Positions 50,452 to 59,373 of a stretch of DNA of 64,000 nt are shown here, one piece after another. Numbering within the stretch: the stretch's first letter is position 1; each line of letters opens with the position of its first letter. Under the pieces are notes generated by a model that was given only the letters and a program-made list of their open reading frames with translations, did not search any database and was not told where the DNA came from. Source of the DNA: Obscuribacter phosphatis_A. Lineage in GTDB: Bacteria > Cyanobacteriota > Vampirovibrionia > Obscuribacterales > Obscuribacteraceae. Location of the stretch: NCBI GenBank assembly GCA_017303615.1, contig JAFLCK010000023.1, positions 1-64,000 on the forward strand. The letters are read 5' to 3'. A program made the translations under genes and the position numbers.

Positions 50452-53307
50452 ATGTCAGAGAAGCCCGACTATAAGGTCAATCTTCCCAAAACCGCTTTTC
50501 CGATGAAGGCTAATAGTGCCGTAAGGGAAGTGGAGATTCAAAAGGGCTGGGACGAGAACGGGGTTTATGAGGCTAATCTCAAAAAGAGAGCCGGCGCCCC
50601 CAAGTATGTTCTGCATGACGGTCCCCCCTATCTGTCTTCGAGCAAGATCCATATAGGTACCGCGCTCAACAAAATTCTCAAAGACATAATCACCAAGTAC
50701 AAAGCGCTAAAGGGCTTTTATTCGCCCTATGTGCCGGGTTATGACAGCCATGGCTTGCCCATCGAAAATGCCGTGCTCAAAGATGTAAAAGGCGGACGCG
50801 CCGCCCTGACACCGGTGGAACTGAGACAGCGTTGCCGGGCCTTTGCACTGAGCAATCTGAAAGGACAAGAGAATAATTTCAGACGCCTTGGTGTCTGGGG
50901 TAACTGGGAAAAGCCTTATATAACTCTCGATCAGCACTTTGAAGCCAAGCAAATAAGAGTCTTCGGTAAGATGGCCGCTAAGGGTTATCTCTATAAAGGG
51001 CTCAAACCTGTATCGTGGTGTCCAACCTGCGAAACTGCTTTGGCTGAAGCTGAAGTCGAGTATGCCGACCATAATTCACACTCAATCTATGTCAAGTTTT
51101 TGGTCGATAAAGAAGGCAGCAAAGAGCATTACGCCAAGTTGCCCGCTGCCGTGCAAGGCAAAGAAGTCGCCTTTGTCATCTGGACAACTACTCCCTGGAC
51201 CCTTCCTTCCAACCTCGGTATAGCTCTCAATAAAGACTTCAATTATCAGTTCTTGCAAGTGGAAGGCGAACCAAGCATCCTTGTCATAGCCGAAAGCTTG
51301 AAGCAGGCTTTCCTTTCTGCTATCGGCAAAGCTGAAAGCAAGGTGGAAGTATTGGCCCAAGCTTTAGGTCATGAGCTGGAGCTTTTAGAGACCAAACATC
51401 CATTCTTGGAGAGACTCTCGAAAGTAATCAACGGCGATCATGTCACCGCCGAAGCCGGTACAGGCTGTGTACATACAGCGCCCGGCCACGGTCCCGACGA
51501 CTTTATCATCGGTAAGGTCTACAATTTAGGTGTGGTTTCACCACTTGATGGTCGCGGCATCTTCACCAAAGAAGGCGGCGTCTTTGAAGGGCAGCGTTAT
51601 GACAAAGCCAACCCCTTGGTGGTAGATCATCTGAAAGAAAAGCAAGCCTTGCTTGCTCACAGCACCTTCAACCATTCATATCAGCACTGCTGGCGGTGCA
51701 AAAAGCCTCTCATCTTTAGAGCCACCGAACAGTGGTTCGCCTCGGTGGAAGGCTTCCGCAAACGTGCTCTGGAATGTATCGATACTGTGGAATGGCTGCC
51801 CAATAGTGGACGCAATCGCATCTTTAACATGGTCGAGAACCGCTCTGATTGGTGTATAAGCCGTCAACGAGCTTGGGGCGTGCCGATACCGGTCTTCTAT
51901 TGCAAAGGCTGCAACGATCCGCTCATGACCGATGAAAGCATCGAAAGAGTAGCGGCCGTCTTTGATAAAGAAGGCTCTGACTCTTGGTGGGAGCGCGAAC
52001 CCTCCTACTTCTTGCAAGGGCTCAAGTGTAAATGCGGCAGCACCGATTTCATCAGAGAGACCGACATCATGGATGTCTGGTTCGACTCTGGTGTCACCCA
52101 TGCGGCTGTCCTCGATGAAAGACCAGAACTAGGCGGTACGCCTTGCGAACTTTATTTGGAAGGTTCCGATCAACACCGCGGCTGGTTCCAATCATCGCTA
52201 TTGACCAGCGTGGCAGTAAGCGACCGCGCCCCCTACAAGACCGTACTTACCCATGGTTTTGTCGTTGATGAAAGCGGCCGCAAAATGTCTAAATCGGTCG
52301 GCAATGTGGTCGAGCCCGATGAAGTAATCAAGCAATATGGTGCCGATGTATTGAGACTCTGGGTGGCTTCGGTCAACTATACCGACGACATTCCAATCGG
52401 CAAAAATATGCTTGTGCAACTGGCCGATGTCTATAGAAGACTGCGCAATACCGCCAGGTTCCTCCTCGGTAATTTGAGCGATTTTGATCCTGCCGTCGAT
52501 AAAGTCGATAAGTCCAAACTATCTTCACTCGATAGATTTGTATTGCATAGGCTCAATGAAGTGGTCGGTGAAGTCACCCGTGACTTTGATCGCTTCGAGT
52601 TCTTCAAGTATTATCAGCTTTTGCAAAACTTCTGCGGTGTCGACCTCTCGGCTTTCTATTTCGACATCGTCAAAGACAGGCTCTATACCTCGCATCCTAA
52701 AGACGAGGCAAGAAGAGCGGTGCAGACAGTGCTTTGTGAAGTGTTGCATACTCTTGTGCGTCTCTTGGCTCCGGTCACACCGCACTTGGCTGAGGATATC
52801 TGGCAACATCTAAGCGAGCCAATCAAGCAGTCTTTCGGCAATCAAAGCTCGGTTCTGCTCACCGATTATCCGGTGGTTGATGCATCTTTGGAAGATAAAG
52901 AAGCCGCCGCCTATTGGTCCGACCTGATGGCTGTGCGCTTGACCGTCAACAAAGCCCTCGAGCAGGCCAGAGCCGCTCGCTCCATCGGTAGTTCGCTTGA
53001 AGCAACCGTAGTCATGTCTTTTGAAGATAAAGAGAAGGCAGCCAAGATCAAGAAAGTAGAAAAAGATCTAGCTACTGTCTTCATCACATCTGGTGCGCGG
53101 GTTTCAGACAACGGCTTGCCTAAAGATGGAGCTGAGGTGATTTCCACTGTCAGTGAAGACGGATTGACCGTAGCCGCCTACAAAGCCTCGGGCGACAAGT
53201 GCGCCCGCTGTTGGAAATATACCGGGGATGTCGGCGCTAAAGCAACCGGCGACAATCAGTTCGGCGACCTCTGCGGTTTCTGTGCCGATGTAGTGGAAAG
53301 ATTATAA
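50452..53307 (+). CDS. ileS: Isoleucyl-tRNA synthetase
   Basis: 951 residues, normal for the family. It charges tRNA-Ile and edits Val. The order is typical: N-terminal class I catalytic domain, CP1 editing domain (about 180-380, with GTGCVHTAPGHGPDDF), KMSKS (611-615), anticodon-binding region and the C-terminal zinc ribbon (CARCW and CGFC). The HIGH motif is unusual: it reads H-I-G-T (67-70), within PPYLSSSKIHIGTALNK. AGGAG (50441-50445) is 6 bases before the ATG. A leader of about 130 bases with an attenuator-like fold precedes the gene. Confidence 0.96.
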   Translation: MSEKPDYKVNLPKTAFPMKANSAVREVEIQKGWDENGVYEANLKKRAGAPKYVLHDGPPYLSSSKIHIGTALNKILKDIITKYKALKGFYSPYVPGYDSHGLPIENAVLKDVKGGRAALTPVELRQRCRAFALSNLKGQENNFRRLGVWGNWEKPYITLDQHFEAKQIRVFGKMAAKGYLYKGLKPVSWCPTCETALAEAEVEYADHNSHSIYVKFLVDKEGSKEHYAKLPAAVQGKEVAFVIWTTTPWTLPSNLGIALNKDFNYQFLQVEGEPSILVIAESLKQAFLSAIGKAESKVEVLAQALGHELELLETKHPFLERLSKVINGDHVTAEAGTGCVHTAPGHGPDDFIIGKVYNLGVVSPLDGRGIFTKEGGVFEGQRYDKANPLVVDHLKEKQALLAHSTFNHSYQHCWRCKKPLIFRATEQWFASVEGFRKRALECIDTVEWLPNSGRNRIFNMVENRSDWCISRQRAWGVPIPVFYCKGCNDPLMTDESIERVAAVFDKEGSDSWWEREPSYFLQGLKCKCGSTDFIRETDIMDVWFDSGVTHAAVLDERPELGGTPCELYLEGSDQHRGWFQSSLLTSVAVSDRAPYKTVLTHGFVVDESGRKMSKSVGNVVEPDEVIKQYGADVLRLWVASVNYTDDIPIGKNMLVQLADVYRRLRNTARFLLGNLSDFDPAVDKVDKSKLSSLDRFVLHRLNEVVGEVTRDFDRFEFFKYYQLLQNFCGVDLSAFYFDIVKDRLYTSHPKDEARRAVQTVLCEVLHTLVRLLAPVTPHLAEDIWQHLSEPIKQSFGNQSSVLLTDYPVVDASLEDKEAAAYWSDLMAVRLTVNKALEQARAARSIGSSLEATVVMSFEDKEKAAKIKKVEKDLATVFITSGARVSDNGLPKDGAEVISTVSEDGLTVAAYKASGDKCARCWKYTGDVGAKATGDNQFGDLCGFCADVVERL

Positions 53308-53360
53308 AAGTGCAAGACTATAAAGCAGCGAGACTATAAGAGAGCTACTCAGTAAGCCAG

Positions 53361-53391
53361 AAAATAAAAAGAAAAGGCTCAAACTAGCCTT
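53361..53391 (-). terminator. Intrinsic terminator after potC-like gene
   Basis: AAGGCT (53374-53379) and AGCCTT (53386-53391) form a 6-bp stem around a 6-base loop. Read on the minus strand the stem is followed by TTCTTTTTATTTT. The stop codon of the potC-like gene lies within the stem region. Confidence 0.65.
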
Positions 53392-54169
53392 GCTTTGCTG
53401 CGCCTTTCAGTCGACTTAATTCGGCGCTGCCTGCAATCAAAACAGTGACCAAGAGCATTAGAGTGGAAAGGGCGTTGATTTCGGGGCTGACGCCGAATTT
53501 GACCATACTATAAATGCGCAGGGGTAAAGTGGTGGCACCGACACCGGCAGTAAACTGGGTGATGACGAAGTCGTCTAAGGAAAGCACAAAAGCCAGTAAG
53601 GCACCAGAAATGATACCAGGGGCAATCAGTGGCAGTGTCACCTTAAAGAAGGCTTGTAGTGGCGTCAAACCCAGGTCCATTGCGGCTTCTACTAGGCTGG
53701 GGTTCATGCCCTGCAAACGAGCCATGACTGTCATGGTCACATAGCTGAGGCAGAAAACCACATGGGCGGCGATGACTGTACCTAAGCCCAGTGATATGCC
53801 AAGGCTGATAAAAAGCAAGAGCGCCGAAACCGCCATAGCTATTTCGGGCACCAGTACAGGCAAAATCAGTAAGGCATTGAGGGCGACTTTGACGCCGCTG
53901 TTCTTGAGCTTGCTCAAGCCCATGGCGGCAGCCACACCCAAGAAAGTTGAAATTAAGACCGAAGAGACTGCCACAAGCAGACTATTTTTAAGTGCCAGCA
54001 AAACATTTTCGTCTTGAAAGAGCGAGGCGTACCATTTGAAGGTGAAACCGGTCCAAGATACACCTAGTTTGCTTTCGTCGAAGCTGAATACAACCAGTAC
54101 CAAGATTGGTGCATACAAAAATGCATAGACCAAGATACTAAACAGACTGAGCAGCTTGCTTTTGGGCAT
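53384..54169 (-). CDS. potC: ABC transporter permease, PotC-like
   Basis: 261 residues with about six membrane helices. It resembles the spermidine/putrescine permease PotC: the N-terminal helix FSILVYAFLYAPILVLVVFSFDES, SWTGFTFKWYASLF, and the EAA loop LVEAAMDLGLTPLQAFFKVTLPL, each a recognisable family segment. The usual partners (ATPase PotA, permease PotB, binding protein PotD) are not in the window. Its ATG shares one base with the stop of the YgfZ-TPR gene (TAATG), so the two are translated together. Substrate assignment as polyamine is by family only. Confidence 0.85.
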   Translation of the reverse strand: MPKSKLLSLFSILVYAFLYAPILVLVVFSFDESKLGVSWTGFTFKWYASLFQDENVLLALKNSLLVAVSSVLISTFLGVAAAMGLSKLKNSGVKVALNALLILPVLVPEIAMAVSALLLFISLGISLGLGTVIAAHVVFCLSYVTMTVMARLQGMNPSLVEAAMDLGLTPLQAFFKVTLPLIAPGIISGALLAFVLSLDDFVITQFTAGVGATTLPLRIYSMVKFGVSPEINALSTLMLLVTVLIAGSAELSRLKGAAKQG

Positions 54170-55929
54170 TAGACCGGGCTTTTTGCCTCCAAAGCCAAGA
54201 GTTTCTCTTTCATGCGTTTCAGCGGTTGCATGTCGCCTTTCTGGGCCGCCACTTCGATACCCTTTTGATAAGCAGAAACTGCCTCTTTTATCTTGCCTTG
54301 CCCGGCCAAAGCTGCCGCCAAATCTTCATAGCACTGGGTATGGTTCGGCTTGATGGCAATTGCCTTCTGCAAATATTCTTCTGCTTTCTCAAACTCACCT
54401 AAAATGTTATAGCAATTGCCCAAACCTTGATTGGCGAAGAGATCTTCTGTGTCAATTTCAAGCACTTGCAAAAACATCTTGATGCGCTCTTGCGATTCTT
54501 TGATGAGCGCTTCTTTGTCTTCCTTTTCTTTCTTTTCTTGCATGGCTAGTTTTGCCGCCTCGCGCATGCGTATACTCATCGAGGTGGCTTTTTCTTCTTC
54601 CGCCTTTTCTTTGTCGCCCTTTTCTAAATAAAAGACCGAAAGATTGGCATGGGCCATAATCGAATCAGGATTGAGCGCCACAAGCTTTTCCATGACTGAA
54701 ATGGCTTTATCTATATAGCCTTCGGTATTTTCATGTTTAGACAAAATCACACCGAGGGCTTCAAAGGCGTCTTCATAGGCCGGGTTTAGATAGAGTGCTT
54801 CTTCCAGCCTCTCAATAGCCTGTTCGGTGTCGTTTTGGCGGGTAAACAAATCTAGGGCTTGGTCGAACAAAACTTTAGCCAGGTCGGCATCACTTTTGTT
54901 TTCGATAAAAGGCAAAGTGGTGACTTCGCCCGTCACTGGTCCGCTCTCTGTGCTGATTTCAAGCTTGCGACCGGGCACCCGCAGGTCGCGCTTCAAAAAA
55001 GCCAAGGCTAGATGTTTTTGCAGTCGTGGGCTATAGGCTTGGCTGGCTATGGTGCCTGCTATTTCTTTGTTTGCTGATTCTTTGCCTGCTGATTCTTTGC
55101 CGGGGGCTAATCTTATTTCAGACATCGGCGCTAAGTCTATCGCTCTATCTAGAACTAGACCCATTAGTTGTCTCGTGGGCGAGCCCTGGGCTTTCACCCT
55201 GGCCAATACTTCCTGTCCTTGAAAACAGCCCTTGGTATACGATACCGCCGGTGATGCTAAGGACAGCTCCACCAATAGAGTGTCTTTATAGTCGACTGCC
55301 AAAAGGGCATAGCCGGCTTCCACCCTTCTTGCGGCAATTTCTTCGGCATCAAGCTCGGGCAGGGCTAAAGCGGGGGACTGTCCACCTTCTTCTGAAAAGA
55401 AAAGAAAGCAGTCTGTGCTTTGCATCGGCAGCCTTAAGATATAACCGGCATCTGTTTCAATCAAATCTTGCAATGAAAGCTCTTGCTTGTTGTTTGTGCC
55501 CAGGTTTTTGGTCAAGTTGCGCACTTTCAGAGCTGTTGTCTCGCCGCTCAAAAGAGTGCAGGCAGCAAAGTCTTCTTCTACTATTTCTACTTTGTCGGCA
55601 AAAATAAAGCGGTCAAGATGACTCTTCAGCGCTTCTATTTGTATTTTGGGCGCCGCCAGCAAATAATGCTCTTGGCTTAGGCAATATAAATGAAAGTAAG
55701 CAATGATTAGGGCTTTGCGGTCAAGCAGGCTGGAGGGTTGACCTTGCTTGCTTGCCAGTGCGTTTACATCTGAAGTGCACTGCGATTGCAGAAATCTTTT
55801 GGCGTCTGGTCCCTTTAGAGACAAAAGACCAAAGTCGAAATTGCTTTTGATGCCGTCAGGAAAGGCGCATTTTGATTGTTCTTGCATCTTGTTTGTTTGA
55901 TTTTTTGAGTCTGTTGGATGGATTGGCAA
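54169..55929 (-). CDS. YgfZ/GcvT-like folate-binding protein fused to TPR domain
   Basis: 586 residues. Residues about 28-330 are of the YgfZ (COG0354) type: LLSLKGPDAKRFLQSQCTSDV (about 35-55) and the family signature KGCFQGQEVLARVK (233-246). YgfZ binds folate and supports Fe-S-dependent enzymes such as MiaB. From about 345 to the end it has four or more TPR units, including NPAYEDAFEALGVILSKH and HTQCYEDLAAALAGQGKIKEAVSAYQ. The usual YgfZ has no TPR extension. Its stop overlaps the PotC-like start. An IscA/ErpA-type gene (Fe-S) lies 135 bp upstream on the same strand. Confidence 0.85.
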   Translation of the reverse strand: MPIHPTDSKNQTNKMQEQSKCAFPDGIKSNFDFGLLSLKGPDAKRFLQSQCTSDVNALASKQGQPSSLLDRKALIIAYFHLYCLSQEHYLLAAPKIQIEALKSHLDRFIFADKVEIVEEDFAACTLLSGETTALKVRNLTKNLGTNNKQELSLQDLIETDAGYILRLPMQSTDCFLFFSEEGGQSPALALPELDAEEIAARRVEAGYALLAVDYKDTLLVELSLASPAVSYTKGCFQGQEVLARVKAQGSPTRQLMGLVLDRAIDLAPMSEIRLAPGKESAGKESANKEIAGTIASQAYSPRLQKHLALAFLKRDLRVPGRKLEISTESGPVTGEVTTLPFIENKSDADLAKVLFDQALDLFTRQNDTEQAIERLEEALYLNPAYEDAFEALGVILSKHENTEGYIDKAISVMEKLVALNPDSIMAHANLSVFYLEKGDKEKAEEEKATSMSIRMREAAKLAMQEKKEKEDKEALIKESQERIKMFLQVLEIDTEDLFANQGLGNCYNILGEFEKAEEYLQKAIAIKPNHTQCYEDLAAALAGQGKIKEAVSAYQKGIEVAAQKGDMQPLKRMKEKLLALEAKSPV

Positions 55930-56064
55930 AGTAACTGCATAGCTTGAGACTATTCTTGAGCCTGGCTGTGAGATTCACGAGAGCGGCTTGAGAACATTAT
56001 GGCCATAAGAAAGAACGAGCCGAACTCAACATTCGACCCGTTCAAATTTTAACCTATATCTCAA

Positions 56065-56409
56065 TTAGACCGAGAAAGAGTTTCCGCAGCCGCAGCTACC
56101 TTTGGCTTGAGGGTTCTTGATGACAAAACCCTGACCATTGAGCCCGCCTTGAAAATCGAGGTGGGTTCCTTTTAGATAGATGGCGCTTTTGGGATCGATG
56201 AAAACTTTGACTCCGAAGGCTTCTAGAACATGGTCTTTCTCTTGGGCATTGTCAAAACGCAGTCCATAAGACATACCAGAACAGCCGCCGCCACGGATTT
56301 CCATGCGAAGACCTGTTTTGTCAGGCTCATCAGCGAGGAGTCTTTTGATTTCTTGAGCGGCAGCTTCAGTCAAATTGATAACTTGCGGCTCAGTAGTTGT
56401 TTCCGACAT
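56065..56409 (-). CDS. erpA: Iron-sulfur cluster carrier, IscA/SufA/ErpA type
   Basis: 114 residues. A-type carriers bind and deliver Fe-S clusters. The three conserved cysteines are present: Cys43 in GGCSGMSYG, and Cys106 and Cys108 in SCGCGNSF. ErpA, IscA and SufA cannot be separated safely by sequence alone, so the symbol is a best guess. The ribosome binding site GGGAGG is 5 bases before the ATG. It is followed on the same strand by the YgfZ-TPR gene, consistent with a local Fe-S function. A GAGTATATACTC palindrome lies 58 bp upstream. Confidence 0.9.
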   Translation of the reverse strand: MSETTTEPQVINLTEAAAQEIKRLLADEPDKTGLRMEIRGGGCSGMSYGLRFDNAQEKDHVLEAFGVKVFIDPKSAIYLKGTHLDFQGGLNGQGFVIKNPQAKGSCGCGNSFSV

Positions 56410-56466
56410 GTAACCTCCCGGTCATATCCGTAACTAAGTGCTTCTAGAGTAAATTTAGCACAAGCC

Positions 56467-56478
56467 GAGTATATACTC
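56467..56478. promoter_or_regulatory. 12-bp palindrome upstream of the IscA-type gene
   Basis: GAGTATATACTC is a perfect palindrome 58-69 bp upstream of the start at 56409. It could be an operator for a dimeric regulator. It does not match the Fur-type 15-mers found near the Tad operon. Confidence 0.35.
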
Positions 56479-56596
56479 TACGCTGCCCGGCAATTGTAAA
56501 TAATCGCTCAAGTTTGCCCCCCGCTGCCCCCCAATCGAGCTTGTCAAGGATAAGCTGGAATAAGGTGTGGTTAGGTAGCAACAGGTATCTTTTCTT

Positions 56597-57091
56597 ATGG
56601 CGAAACCCTCTTATCTGGAGACCTGCGAGACTGCGTTCAGGCACGTTATTTTGAGACTTGGGCAATTAAGGCCAAGTCAACTAATTCCAAGTCGACTAAT
56701 TCCAAGTCAATTAAGACTGAGACGAGTTAAGGTAGAACGAGAGCTTCATCCTGTCGTCGAGTCTAGTTTAAAAGAAAGCAGTAAAGCAGTTTCGCAGTCT
56801 TTACCAGTGATATCGCCTGAGAAAGTCGCCGATAAGTTGAGGAATATAGGTACTGCCTCGCATGCCGGTGACTTGAATAAGTTAAGAGCGGTGGCGAGAG
56901 CCAATTGCCCCATGGCGAGCGACAGTTGGTTTGAAAAAGAGGCGGTTGGTCTCGATGCTTGTGCGCAGCAAAGCGCGCAAGAAAGCATGAAAAGGCAACG
57001 CAGCAGCACCAGGCTGACGGCTGCCAGGCTGACCAATACACGGCTGCAAGCATTGACCGAAATGATGAACGAAAAAAGCGAGCAGCACTAA
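56597..57091 (+). CDS. Hypothetical basic protein with 5-residue repeats
   Basis: 164 residues, basic and Arg/Ser/Leu/Gln-rich. Residues 26-40 are a perfect-type repeat, PSQLI-PSRLI-PSQLR, encoded by a 15-bp tandem repeat. The rest has helical text (VVESSLKESSKAVSQSLP, LNKLRAVARANC), and no recognisable domain. It has no good ribosome binding site and its 3' end overlaps the convergent Nudix gene by 4 bp, so it may not be a gene. Confidence 0.4.
   Translation: MAKPSYLETCETAFRHVILRLGQLRPSQLIPSRLIPSQLRLRRVKVERELHPVVESSLKESSKAVSQSLPVISPEKVADKLRNIGTASHAGDLNKLRAVARANCPMASDSWFEKEAVGLDACAQQSAQESMKRQRSSTRLTAARLTNTRLQALTEMMNEKSEQH
56672..56716 (+). repeat. 15-bp tandem repeat, three units
   Basis: CCAAGTCAACTAATT, CCAAGTCGACTAATT and CCAAGTCAATTAAGA lie head to tail. 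The units are nearly identical at DNA level, suggesting recent slippage. The 15-bp unit preserves the reading frame of the hypothetical gene. Confidence 0.75.
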
Positions 57092-57732
57092 ACGCGGCTA
57101 TTTTCTTTGATTTTGGCGGCTACTCGCGCCAGCCTAACGCCGTATTCTTTTGTCACTAATGTATCGAGGTCGACCCATCTAAAGTGGCTCACCTCTTCTT
57201 GTTGCAAATTTAGTTCAGCCTTATCGTTTTCTAGTTTATAGACAAACTGAAAATCATGGTGCAAATGGCGCCCTTCGCCCTTGGCCGGGTTTTCTGGAAT
57301 TACATGCGAGTCAATGTCTATAGGTTGAATGTCTTGATGAAAAACGAAGGCGGCAAGCTCTTCTGCACAAGCCGATTGCAATGCCGCCGCCGGATAACCC
57401 TTGACCAAAGAACAATCTTGCCCTGCTATACCGGTTTCTTCGCTAAGCTCTCTGACTGAGGCCTTGAGTGGCGCTTCCTGCCAGTCGATATGACCACCCG
57501 GTTGCAGCCAGCGGTTGAGCATGTTGTGCTTGATGAGCAGTACCCTGTTTTGTCTATCTAAGACTAGGGCGCTTGCAGTCAGATGCCCCACCATATTTTT
57601 GCGGCTGGTCAGCTCGGCGTCGCCTTCATCTACTTGGCGCAACAAGACTTCTAGACGCTGCCGCTCTTCTTTATCGGCATAGTGCTCTAAGTAAGTATTG
57701 ATTAGGCAGCTGATATCGTCTAAGTAAGCCAT
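57088..57732 (-). CDS. Nudix hydrolase
   Basis: 214 residues. The Nudix box is complete at G80-x5-E86-x7-R94-E-L-S-E98-E99-x-G101-I, so it should hydrolyse a nucleoside-diphosphate-linked compound with Mg2+. About 50 residues precede the core domain, and after it the sequence FRWVDLDTLVTKEYG is typical. The substrate cannot be told from the motif. The unknown gene at 57745 lies 12 bp upstream in the same direction, so the two are probably cotranscribed. The 3' end overlaps a doubtful convergent gene. Confidence 0.88.
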   Translation of the reverse strand: MAYLDDISCLINTYLEHYADKEERQRLEVLLRQVDEGDAELTSRKNMVGHLTASALVLDRQNRVLLIKHNMLNRWLQPGGHIDWQEAPLKASVRELSEETGIAGQDCSLVKGYPAAALQSACAEELAAFVFHQDIQPIDIDSHVIPENPAKGEGRHLHHDFQFVYKLENDKAELNLQQEEVSHFRWVDLDTLVTKEYGVRLARVAAKIKENSRV

Positions 57733-57744
57733 TTTAGTGCGCCA

Positions 57745-58299
57745 TCAAAAGTCAAAGAGAATCTGAGCCAGTTCACCAAGCTCATGAAAGCTGGCTTTTA
57801 CTTTGTCGTAAGAGATGCTGTCAAAAGAATTGGGAATGACCAGGACAAGCCCTTTGCCGCCCTGAATATGCAATTCACGAAAACCGCAATAGCGGCTCAA
57901 TGTTCTTATTTTTTCAGCCACACCCGGATAATTGATAAAGCGCTGGCAAATCGCTTCGTTATTGCTTGTCGCGATAAATTCGTTGTCGAAGATTTTGGAA
58001 CCGGTGGGTGCCTCTCTGGCGTCCAGCAAGAGCAGTTTGCCGATTATGCCTGAAAGACCTTTAGCCACTCTGGGCGTAACTGTGATGGAAAAGAGAGCTT
58101 CTTTTTGACCTTCACCCAGTACATCGGTTTCGATATAGAGAGTGGTGCTAAAGGGAAAACCAGGTTTGATAGCCTCAATTGTGGCTTTGAAACCAGAGAT
58201 AGAACCTTTGATTGATACCTCTACCCGTTCAGAATCGTCGACGACTCTGCCATCTACGATCTGGGCAAAGTTTTTTTTCTTGTCGTCGATACTTATCAT
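57745..58299 (-). CDS. Hypothetical protein upstream of Nudix gene
   Basis: 184 residues, no signal peptide. Alternating strands and helices (RVEVSIKGSISGFKATIEA, FSTTLYIETDVLG, LHIQGGKGLVLVIPNSF) suggest a compact alpha/beta domain. No family is recognised. It lies 20 bp after a secreted TPR gene and 12 bp before the Nudix gene, so these three form a probable operon. Confidence 0.65.
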   Translation of the reverse strand: MISIDDKKKNFAQIVDGRVVDDSERVEVSIKGSISGFKATIEAIKPGFPFSTTLYIETDVLGEGQKEALFSITVTPRVAKGLSGIIGKLLLLDAREAPTGSKIFDNEFIATSNNEAICQRFINYPGVAEKIRTLSRYCGFRELHIQGGKGLVLVIPNSFDSISYDKVKASFHELGELAQILFDF

Positions 58300-58319
58300 T
58301 TTTATGGCTATCGCTATGG

Positions 58320-59306
58320 CTACTGATCAGGCTCGATATTAGGATTATAGAGCTTCATCACTGTGCTTTTAGCAGCATCTTTGTCTTTCGATTCTTTGGC
58401 GTCTTTCGAATCTTTGGCGTCTTTACCCGACTCTTTTGGTGCTGCCGCCTTGCTCTTCAACTTAAGCAAGCCCTTCAGTCCTTTCTTCTCTTCGCCTTTG
58501 TGCTGACCTTGACCGCTATGGTGGGCATCAGCAGTTTTGTGCTCTTCATGGTCGAGCTTGAGCGCCGGTGCGTCTTCATTCAGTCCTAATTCTTTGTACT
58601 CTTTTTCAAACTTATCGTTGAGACTTGCCAGCTGTTTGCGGGCATCGCGGGCTGTTTCAGACTCGGGCTCAAGTGAAACGGCTCGGCTCAATAAATAATG
58701 GGCTTGAGGTTCTTTGCTGTCTTTGAGCATCAAAAGCCCCAAATGATAATAAGCCTGCGAAAGATCTGGCTCTAATTGCAGCGATTTGACATAGGCTTGC
58801 TTGGCTTCATCAAACCTATCCAAACTCTCTAGGGCTTTGCCCATGTTCATATAGGCCGAGCCAAATTTGGGGTCGACTTTGATTGCCGCCTGCCATTTTT
58901 CAATGGCTTCTTCTTTCTTGCCTCTAAAAAACAGTACCGAGGCCATGCCGTTTAAGGTTGAAGGTCGGTCCGACTTAAGAGCATAAGCTTTGTTAAGCGC
59001 CTCTTGGGCTTTGGCATAGTTTTTTTGTCTGATATATGTGAGACCGAGGTTGCAATATGCCTGTTCCAGTCTGTCGTCAAGTGCGATTGCCTGCTTGTAG
59101 GCTTCCACAGCTTTGTTGAAATAACCGTGCCGGTAAAGCTCGCGCCCCTGGTTGTATTTTGCCACTGCCTCTTTGTTATAGCCCTTCCCCGAGCTCTTCT
59201 GACCTTCGCTCTTGGCAGAACCGCTGCTTTCGCCCTCTGCATAAGCCTTTGAAAAGGTCAGGCAGAGCGTAAGCGCTAGTAGTAAGTTGAGTGTTCTAAA
59301 TGGCAT
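58320..59306 (-). CDS. Secreted TPR protein with Lys/Asp-rich tail
   Basis: 328 residues. A signal peptide (MPFRTLNLLLALTLCLTFSKAYA) is followed by about five TPR units (about 45-215), for example LYRHGYFNKAVEAYKQAIAL and LYRHG-type starts. Residues about 240-328 are low-complexity and Lys/Asp/Ser-rich (KDAKDSKDAKESKDKD). It is probably a periplasmic scaffold. It is the first gene of the probable operon with the 57745 and Nudix genes, and is divergent from the gene at 59374. Confidence 0.78.
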   Translation of the reverse strand: MPFRTLNLLLALTLCLTFSKAYAEGESSGSAKSEGQKSSGKGYNKEAVAKYNQGRELYRHGYFNKAVEAYKQAIALDDRLEQAYCNLGLTYIRQKNYAKAQEALNKAYALKSDRPSTLNGMASVLFFRGKKEEAIEKWQAAIKVDPKFGSAYMNMGKALESLDRFDEAKQAYVKSLQLEPDLSQAYYHLGLLMLKDSKEPQAHYLLSRAVSLEPESETARDARKQLASLNDKFEKEYKELGLNEDAPALKLDHEEHKTADAHHSGQGQHKGEEKKGLKGLLKLKSKAAAPKESGKDAKDSKDAKESKDKDAAKSTVMKLYNPNIEPDQ

Positions 59307-59373
59307 AGTTTCGAGGTGATAACCGACAAACGTCTATTATAGTACGTGTTTTCCTCATTGCCGACCTTAGGGC

